Below are positions 5,334 to 10,584 of a stretch of 10,584 bases of DNA, piece by piece (positions within the stretch are counted from its first letter, which is position 1; every line of letters begins with the position of its first letter). Made by a program: the position numbers and the translations under genes. The stretch spans positions 1-10,584 of the forward strand of contig CALFIC010000014.1 in NCBI GenBank assembly GCA_937876225.1, in the 5' to 3' direction. This stretch comes from an uncultured Chloroflexota bacterium. GTDB taxonomy: Bacteria > Chloroflexota > Chloroflexia > Chloroflexales > Roseiflexaceae. Under the pieces are notes generated by a model, which worked only from the letters and a program-made list of their open reading frames with translations, searched no databases and had not been told where the DNA came from.

Positions 5334-6229
5334 CACCGCAGTACACCGCCGCTAATTTGCTGGTCGCCCCCGGCAACTCTGCCGATCCCCACGTCGTCGT
5401 CGAAGTCACCCCCGCCTTGGCGCAATGGGAGCACATCAACTTCCAAGTGCGCCAACTCGGCACCGGCGCTCGCTGGAGCTTCGACACCAGCGATCACGAA
5501 TTCGCCCTGATCGTCCTCAGTGGCACCATCAGCGTGACCAGCAATCGTGGCACCTGGCAGATGGGCGGACGGGCGCACGTCTTTGCCGGCGCCGCCTATG
5601 TGCTCTACTTGTCCCGCCACACCACTTTGACCGTCACCGCCAGCAGCGATGCCGAATTTGCGGTGACTTGGGTCAAAGCGAGCAAGGATTTCGCACCAGT
5701 GCTGGTCACCCCCGCCAATGTGGCCCAAGAAATCCGTGGTGGCGACAATGCCACCCGCCAAATCAACCAATTGATGCCCCCCGGATTCCCGTGTGAGCGT
5801 TTGGTGATTGTCGAGGTCTATACGCCATCAGGCAGCTGGTCGAGCTACCCGCCCCACAAGCACGACATCCACCGCACCGCCGCCGACGGCACCATCCTCG
5901 AAGCCGACCTCGAAGAGATTTACTTTTATAAGCACGACAAACCCGACGGCTTCGCCTTTCAACATGTCTATACCGACGCCAACTCCCCCATCCACCAAGC
6001 CGGTAGCCCCATCGATGCCGTCGTGGTAGCCCGCCCCAACCACGTGGTGCTCATCCCCGAAGGCTACCACCCCGTCACCAGCGCCCCCGGCTATACCACC
6101 TATTACCTCAATGTGCTGGCCGGTAGCGCCCAATCGTTGGCCAACATCGACGACCCCAAACATACCTGGGTCAAAAACCACTACCAAGGGCTCGACCCCC
6201 GCGTCCCGATTTACCCACAAGGGCAATAA
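5330..6229 (+). CDS. iolB: 5-deoxy-glucuronate isomerase
   Basis: A 299-residue bicupin of the KduI/IolB family. It converts 5-deoxy-D-glucuronate, the ring-opening product, to 2-deoxy-5-keto-D-gluconate in the cytoplasm. The C-terminal cupin holds the expected metal site: H176 and H178 in YPPHKHD, a glutamate in LEEIYFYK (195/196) and H247 in EGYHPV. The N-terminal cupin (about 20-115) includes the strand-turn motif FALIVLSGTISVT. Length is close to the usual family size. ATG 5330 overlaps the stop of the LacI-type regulator by four bases, so the two are translationally coupled and made together. A hairpin separates it from iolC. Context with iolC, iolD and iolG makes the assignment firm. 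Confidence 0.94.
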   Translation: MTPQYTAANLLVAPGNSADPHVVVEVTPALAQWEHINFQVRQLGTGARWSFDTSDHEFALIVLSGTISVTSNRGTWQMGGRAHVFAGAAYVLYLSRHTTLTVTASSDAEFAVTWVKASKDFAPVLVTPANVAQEIRGGDNATRQINQLMPPGFPCERLVIVEVYTPSGSWSSYPPHKHDIHRTAADGTILEADLEEIYFYKHDKPDGFAFQHVYTDANSPIHQAGSPIDAVVVARPNHVVLIPEGYHPVTSAPGYTTYYLNVLAGSAQSLANIDDPKHTWVKNHYQGLDPRVPIYPQGQ

Positions 6230-6240
6230 AAAATAATCCG

Positions 6241-6274
6241 GTGCTGGCGGTGAATCGACACTGCCAGCACTTTT
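6241..6274 (+). terminator. Hairpin with T-tract between iolB and iolC, possible partial terminator
   Basis: Arms 6241-6252 (GTGCTGGCGGTG) and 6259-6270 (CACTGCCAGCAC) pair over 12 bp with one G-U wobble and a 6-nt loop, followed by TTTT at 6271-6274. It lies 11 bp after the iolB stop, and the iolC Shine-Dalgarno (AGGGGAG, 6275-6281) begins right after the T-run. It would act as a partial terminator, a 3'-end stabiliser of regulator-iolB mRNA, or a processing site. Confidence 0.65.
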
Positions 6275-6287
6275 AGGGGAGCACACC

Positions 6288-7307
6288 ATGACCAAAACCT
6301 ATGACCTCCTCGCCATGGGGCGGTCGTCCATCGACCTCTATGCCAACGACGTGGGGGCGGCCTTTGTCGACATCACCAGCTTCGCCGCCTATGTGGGCGG
6401 CTGCCCTACCAATATCAGCGTGGCCGCCCAGCGCCTCGGTGCGCGCACTGCCTTGCTAACGGCAGTAGGCGCCGATCAAGTAGGCGATTTTATCCTCAAT
6501 TTTTGCAACAAAGAGGGAATCGACACTAGCCCCACCCCGCGCAAACCGGGCAAACGTTCGAGTGCAGTGGTGCTGGGCATTGAGCCCCCCGACAAATTCC
6601 CGCTGACCTACTACCGCGACAATTGTGCCGATATCGAGCTGACCATCGACGATGTGTTGGCCAGCCCCATCAAAGATGCCAAATATTTGCTCCTCAGTGG
6701 CACCGGACTCTGCAAAGAACCCTCCCGTAGTGCCAGCCTGTTTGCCGCCGAATATGCCCAACGCCACGGCACCAAAGTAGTACTCGACATCGACTTCCGC
6801 CCCGATCAATGGCACGACCCACGGGCCTTTGGGGTGACCTTGCGCTCGTTGTTGCGCTCGGTCGATATCGTGCTGGGCACCGAAGACGAAATCAACGCCA
6901 TGATGATGGGTGAACACGCCGACGTGCGCTTGACCCATTCCCAGGTCTCTGACGCCCGCGTCGGCGGCGATGTCGACGCCGCCATCGACACGATTTTGCA
7001 GATGGGGCCGACGGTGCTCTTCCAAAAGCGCGGCGCAACCGGCTCACGCGTCCACATCATCGCAGGCGATGCAATCACCCGCATCGACGCCCCAGGCTTC
7101 GCCGTAGACGTCTACAACATCCTCGGCGCTGGTGATGCCTATGCCGGTGGGGTCATCTATGGGCTGGCCAACAACTGGGATTGGTACACCACCGCCCGCT
7201 TGGGCAACGCCTGTGGCGCCATCGTCGTCACCAAACATGGCTGTGCCAACTTCATGCCCACCTACGACCAAATGCAATCTTTTGTGGCACCGTACGGCGG
7301 TTTGTAA
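6288..7307 (+). CDS. iolC: 5-dehydro-2-deoxygluconokinase
   Basis: A 339-residue PfkB/ribokinase-family sugar kinase. It phosphorylates 2-deoxy-5-keto-D-gluconate to the 6-phosphate, the substrate for the IolJ aldolase. The N-terminal signature GGCPTNISVAAQRLGA is at 37-52, in the substrate-binding lid region. The C-terminal ATP and anion-hole signature NILGAGDAYAGG is at 277-288, with catalytic base D283. The FRPDQW motif (170-175) is characteristic of IolC kinases. It starts at ATG 6288 with AGGGGAG six bases upstream, follows the intergenic hairpin and precedes iolD by 18 bp. The length suits a stand-alone kinase, not the longer fused IolC forms with an extra aldolase-like domain found in some proteobacteria. 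Confidence 0.95.
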   Translation: MTKTYDLLAMGRSSIDLYANDVGAAFVDITSFAAYVGGCPTNISVAAQRLGARTALLTAVGADQVGDFILNFCNKEGIDTSPTPRKPGKRSSAVVLGIEPPDKFPLTYYRDNCADIELTIDDVLASPIKDAKYLLLSGTGLCKEPSRSASLFAAEYAQRHGTKVVLDIDFRPDQWHDPRAFGVTLRSLLRSVDIVLGTEDEINAMMMGEHADVRLTHSQVSDARVGGDVDAAIDTILQMGPTVLFQKRGATGSRVHIIAGDAITRIDAPGFAVDVYNILGAGDAYAGGVIYGLANNWDWYTTARLGNACGAIVVTKHGCANFMPTYDQMQSFVAPYGGL

Positions 7308-7325
7308 AAGGGGAGAAATCAGTTT

Positions 7326-9203
7326 ATGGCTACCACACGCCTTACCATGGCCCAAGCCTTGGTCACCTTTTTGACCAAACAATACGTCGTCCGTGACGGC
7401 GTCGAGCAACAATTCTTTGCCGGCTGTTTTGGCATTTTTGGGCATGGCAACGTCTCGGGGATGGGGCAAGCGCTCCAACAAATCCCCGCCTTGCGCTACT
7501 ACCAAGCCCGCAACGAACAAGGGATGGTACACGCCGCCACGGCCTTCGCCAAAACCGCCAATCGTCTACAAATGCTGGCCTGCACCACCTCGATTGGACC
7601 GGGTGCCACCAACATGGTGACCGGCGCCGCCACCGCCACCATCAATCGCTTGCCGGTGCTGTTGCTGCCAGGGGATATTTTTGCACGGCGCAACGTCGAC
7701 CCCGTGCTCCAGCAACTCGAATGGCAACAGAGCCGCGACATGTCGGCCAACGACTGCTTCAAACCGGTCAGTCGCTATTGGGACCGCATCAATCGCCCCG
7801 ACCAGCTCCCCAGCGCCCTGCTCGAAGCCATGCGCACCTTGACCAGCCCAGCCGATACTGGTGCTGTGACATTATGTCTCCCCCAAGATGTCCAGACCGA
7901 AGCTTTTGATTATAACAGTGCCTTATTTGAAAAAAGAGTCTGGCACATCGCTCGCATCCGGCCCGACCGCCATGCGATTACCCGGGCAGCCACGATAATC
8001 AAAAGCGCCCAGCGGCCCTTGATTATCGCCGGCGGTGGCGTGATTTATAGCGATGCCACGGCGGCACTAAGTGAATTTGTGGCCGCCACCGGCATCCCCG
8101 TGGGCGAGACCATGGCCGGCAAAGGCAGCCTGCGCTACGACAATCCGCTCAACCTCGGCGCAATCGGCGCCACCGGGACCTTTGCGGCCAACCGCATCGC
8201 TCGTGATGCAGACGTGATTATCGGTATTGGGACGCGCTACAGCGACTTTACCACCGCCTCCAAAACGGCCTTCCAGCACCCCAACGTGCACTTCATCAAC
8301 ATCAATGTCTGCGAATTCGACGCCGCCAAACATTTGGCCACTATGGTACAAGGTGATGCCCGCGAGACGCTCATCGAGTTGCAGGCAGCCTTGGCTGGCT
8401 ACCACGTCGACCCTGCATACCGCGCCGAAGCCAGTACACTCCAAGCTGAATGGGACGCCGAAGTACAACGCATCTACGACATCCGCTTGACGCCTTTACC
8501 CAGCCAAGGCGAAATCATCGGCGCCGTCAATGAGCTCAGCGACCCAGGCGCCATCATGGTGTGTGCTGCCGGCAGTTTACCCGGCGATTTGCACAAATTG
8601 TGGCGCACCCGGCATCCCAAAAACTACCACCTCGAATACGGCAATAGCTGTATGGGCTACGAAGTAGCCGGTGGGCTAGGCATCAAAATGGCCGCCCCTG
8701 ACCGTGAAGTGTATGTGATGGTAGGGGATGGCAGCTGGTTGATGATGTCGACCGAACTGGTGACTGCCATCCAAGAAGATCGCAAACTCATCGTGGTGCT
8801 GATCGACAATGACGGCTACAAAAGCATCGGCGGCCTGAGTCGCTCGCTGGGACAAGAAGGCTTTGGGACGCGCTACGCCTACCCCCAACAAAACATGCTC
8901 CCCAGCGATGCCGACGGCAACGATGTGGTGCGCCTGCCCATTGATTTGGCTAGCAATGCCCGGAGCCTCGGGGCCGACGTAATTGAATGCGACGGCTATC
9001 TTGATTTGACCAAAGCGATAGCCCGCGCCCGGGCCAACCGCAACACCACCGTGATCTACATTCGCAACGACCGCTACCAAGGGGTGGCAGGCTACGAAAG
9101 CTGGTGGGATGTGCCCCCCGCCGAAGTCAGCGATAGCCCCAGCGTGCAAGCCAAACGGCGCGAATGGGCCGAAATGCGCGCCACCGAGCGTGATTATCTC
9201 TAA
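7326..9203 (+). CDS. iolD: 3D-(3,5/4)-trihydroxycyclohexane-1,2-dione hydrolase
   Basis: A 625-residue thiamine diphosphate enzyme that hydrolytically opens the diketone ring to 5-deoxy-D-glucuronate. Domain order is the usual one: N-terminal pyrimidine-binding domain (about 1-190) with the catalytic glutamate E64 in ARNEQGMVHAA; central domain (about 210-355) with RPLIIAGGGVIYS; and C-terminal pyrophosphate-binding domain (about 395-590) with GDG at 467-469 and N495 in LIDNDGY, the Mg/ThDP ligands. The long C-terminal tail with YESWWDVPPAEVS is typical of IolD rather than acetolactate synthase, and IolD is normally about this length. ATG 7326 follows a GGGGAG about 10 bases upstream. It lies 18 bp after iolC and 44 bp before iolG. 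Confidence 0.96.
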   Translation: MATTRLTMAQALVTFLTKQYVVRDGVEQQFFAGCFGIFGHGNVSGMGQALQQIPALRYYQARNEQGMVHAATAFAKTANRLQMLACTTSIGPGATNMVTGAATATINRLPVLLLPGDIFARRNVDPVLQQLEWQQSRDMSANDCFKPVSRYWDRINRPDQLPSALLEAMRTLTSPADTGAVTLCLPQDVQTEAFDYNSALFEKRVWHIARIRPDRHAITRAATIIKSAQRPLIIAGGGVIYSDATAALSEFVAATGIPVGETMAGKGSLRYDNPLNLGAIGATGTFAANRIARDADVIIGIGTRYSDFTTASKTAFQHPNVHFININVCEFDAAKHLATMVQGDARETLIELQAALAGYHVDPAYRAEASTLQAEWDAEVQRIYDIRLTPLPSQGEIIGAVNELSDPGAIMVCAAGSLPGDLHKLWRTRHPKNYHLEYGNSCMGYEVAGGLGIKMAAPDREVYVMVGDGSWLMMSTELVTAIQEDRKLIVVLIDNDGYKSIGGLSRSLGQEGFGTRYAYPQQNMLPSDADGNDVVRLPIDLASNARSLGADVIECDGYLDLTKAIARARANRNTTVIYIRNDRYQGVAGYESWWDVPPAEVSDSPSVQAKRREWAEMRATERDYL

Positions 9204-9247
9204 TTCACCGACCGCGCCACTACGTTTTTTTCATCAAAAGGAGTACT

Positions 9248-10273
9248 ATGAAACCCCTGCGGATTGCCTTGCTCGGCGCCGGTCGCATCGGCCAAGTCCA
9301 TGCCCGCACCATTGTGCAACGGGTCATTGGCGCCCAGCTGGTCGCCATCGCCGACCCTATGCCGGCAGCGGCCCAACAGCTGGCCGAGCGCTACGGCATC
9401 ACCACCGTCACTACCGATTGTATGGCGCTAATCGCCGACCCCAGCATCGACGCGGTGCTGATTTGTACCCCTACCGACACCCACGCCGCCTACATCATTG
9501 CGGCAGCCCAACACGGCAAGCATATTTTTTGTGAAAAACCAGTGGCGCTCGATTTGGCACAAACCGACCGTGCCCTGGCTGCCGTAGCGGCCGCCGGGGT
9601 CACACTGCAAATCGGCTTTAATCGGCGCTTCGATGCGAATTTTGGGCGCATGCAACAAGCCGTGGCCAGTGGCGCCATCGGCACCCCCAAGATTTTGCAT
9701 ATCGTCAGCCGCGACCCGGCGCCACCGCCGATTAGTTATATCAAGGTGTCGGGGGGGATTTTTCTCGATATGACCATTCACGACTGGGACGTGGCCCGGT
9801 TTTTGATTGGGAGCGATATCGACGAAGTCTATGTGCAAGGGGGCGTAACCGTCGACCCCGCCATCGGCGAGGCAGGTGACATCGATACCCACGTGACCAT
9901 GGTGCGCTTTGCCAACGGCGTCATCGGCACCATCGATAATTGTCGCCAAGCCGCCTACGGCTACGACCAACGGGCCGAGGTGTTTGGCAGTGCCGGTAGT
10001 ATCCAAACCGACAACAACTACCCCAACAACACCACCTTGAGCACGGCTAGTGCGGTGCAACGCGATTTGCCACTCAACTTCTTTATGCACCGCTATATCG
10101 AGGCCTATGCCGCCGAAATCGAAGCCTTTGTGGTGGCCGTCACCACTGGCACGCCGGTGCTGGCCAGTGGCAGCGATGCCCGCAAGGCCTTGCTTGCCGG
10201 GCTGGCCGCCTGGCAGAGTTATCGCACTGGGCGTCCCGTCAAATTAGCCGAAATCAGTGCCAGCGCAGAGTAA
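9248..10273 (+). CDS. iolG: Inositol 2-dehydrogenase
   Basis: A 341-residue GFO/IDH/MocA-family NAD-dependent oxidoreductase. It oxidises myo-inositol to scyllo-inosose, the first pathway step. The Rossmann motif GAGRIG is at 10-15 and an acidic residue ends the second strand (AIADP). The EKP motif carries K97, the same position as the catalytic lysine of Bacillus subtilis IolG. The catalytic Asp/His pair is D174 and H178 in FLDMTIHDWD. The start has a strong AAAGGAG upstream. It lies 44 bp after iolD, a gap with a seven-T run but no clear stem. A second family member follows 16 bp downstream, so the two may divide work between inositol isomers; which one uses myo-inositol is inferred from the conserved catalytic set. 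Confidence 0.92.
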   Translation: MKPLRIALLGAGRIGQVHARTIVQRVIGAQLVAIADPMPAAAQQLAERYGITTVTTDCMALIADPSIDAVLICTPTDTHAAYIIAAAQHGKHIFCEKPVALDLAQTDRALAAVAAAGVTLQIGFNRRFDANFGRMQQAVASGAIGTPKILHIVSRDPAPPPISYIKVSGGIFLDMTIHDWDVARFLIGSDIDEVYVQGGVTVDPAIGEAGDIDTHVTMVRFANGVIGTIDNCRQAAYGYDQRAEVFGSAGSIQTDNNYPNNTTLSTASAVQRDLPLNFFMHRYIEAYAAEIEAFVVAVTTGTPVLASGSDARKALLAGLAAWQSYRTGRPVKLAEISASAE

Positions 10274-10289
10274 ACCGAAAGGGAGAGGT

Positions 10290-10584
10290 ATGCAGACATT
10301 CCGCGTGGCGTTTTTGGGGGCGGGCCGCATCGGCCAAATGCACCTCACCAACCTCAACACCATCGCTGGCGTCACCGTGCAGGTCGTCGCCGACACCAAC
10401 GCCGACATGGCAGCCCGGGGGGCGGCCATCGTCAATGCCCCGCGCCACACCAGCGACATCATGGCGGCTATTGCCGCCGACGACGTCGACGCGGTGATGA
10501 TTTGTACCCCCACTGGCACACACCCCGCCCTCATCAAGGCGGCGGTCCAGGCCGGCAAACCGGTCTGGTGTGAAAAGCCCGTAG
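10290..10584 (+). CDS. Second inositol dehydrogenase-like oxidoreductase (partial, GFO/IDH/MocA family)
   Basis: The first 98 codons run off the window end with no stop. The protein starts at ATG 10290 after GGGAGAGG, 16 bp beyond iolG. It begins FRVAFLGAGRIGQMH, giving the GAGRIG nucleotide motif, then VADTNADMA at the end of the second strand, DAVMICTPTGTHP and WCEKPV with the catalytic-lysine EKP motif at the end. The layout parallels iolG closely but the residues differ widely between motifs, so it is a paralogue rather than a fresh duplicate. Known operons often carry several such genes acting on scyllo-inositol, D-chiro-inositol or other polyols (the IolX/IolW type). The catalytic Asp/His region is outside the window, so substrate cannot be judged. 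Confidence 0.85.
   Translation, partial: MQTFRVAFLGAGRIGQMHLTNLNTIAGVTVQVVADTNADMAARGAAIVNAPRHTSDIMAAIAADDVDAVMICTPTGTHPALIKAAVQAGKPVWCEKPV

Noticed and set aside
5249..5770. Antisense open frames opposite the inositol genes
   Set aside because: Long minus-strand frames here reflect GC-rich codon use on the coding strand; none shows a family motif or a credible start signal.
7119..7151. NILGAGDAY instead of the DTTGAGD signature in iolC as an active-site anomaly
   Set aside because: IolC-type kinases normally carry a related N-[VI]-LGAGDA form, and the catalytic aspartate is kept.
9204..9247. Terminator between iolD and iolG
   Set aside because: A seven-T run is present but no stable stem precedes it, and the iolG Shine-Dalgarno follows directly.

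Overview
The window reads as a moderately GC-rich bacterial chromosome segment, tightly packed with genes. I favour Chloroflexota because of the overall protein character and the mix of dense genes with palindromic GC-rich intergenic repeats. That is an inference from protein style, not a match I could run.

Region 1 (1-2078) is a housekeeping cluster on the + strand. It holds the last codons of ribosomal protein L19 (rplS), a small class I SAM-dependent methyltransferase, ribonuclease HII (rnhB, overlapping the methyltransferase) and an alpha-helical HEAT-like protein of unknown role. It ends in a perfect 15-bp hairpin. The rplS...rnhB neighbourhood is a classic bacterial arrangement, here with an inserted methyltransferase.

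Region 2 (2079-3825) has a D-lactate-type 2-hydroxyacid dehydrogenase on + and a YceI-family lipoprotein on -, transcribed convergently. Their two stop codons lie in the two arms of one 13-bp inverted repeat.

Region 3 (3826-4307) is a 480-bp non-coding interval. It carries a composite array of short GC-rich repeats and hairpins (core CTGCGGCT), then a near-consensus sigma-70 promoter (TTGACA-17 bp-TATCAT) with a palindrome on each side.

Region 4 (4308-10584) is a myo-inositol catabolism operon: a LacI-family regulator (probably the local inositol repressor), iolB, iolC, iolD, iolG and a second iolG-like dehydrogenase cut by the window edge. The regulator and iolB overlap by ATGA. Other gaps are about 16-60 bp, and most genes have good Shine-Dalgarno sequences. 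IolG oxidises inositol to the inosose. IolE (not in the window) would dehydrate it. IolD opens the ring, IolB isomerises 5-deoxyglucuronate to 2-deoxy-5-keto-gluconate, and IolC phosphorylates that. IolE, IolJ, IolA and a transporter are not seen here and would be expected downstream or elsewhere. A hairpin between iolB and iolC could adjust expression inside the operon.

I see no CRISPR array, tRNA, rRNA, transposase or phage gene. The most interesting material is the control region and repeat cluster in front of the LacI-headed inositol operon.
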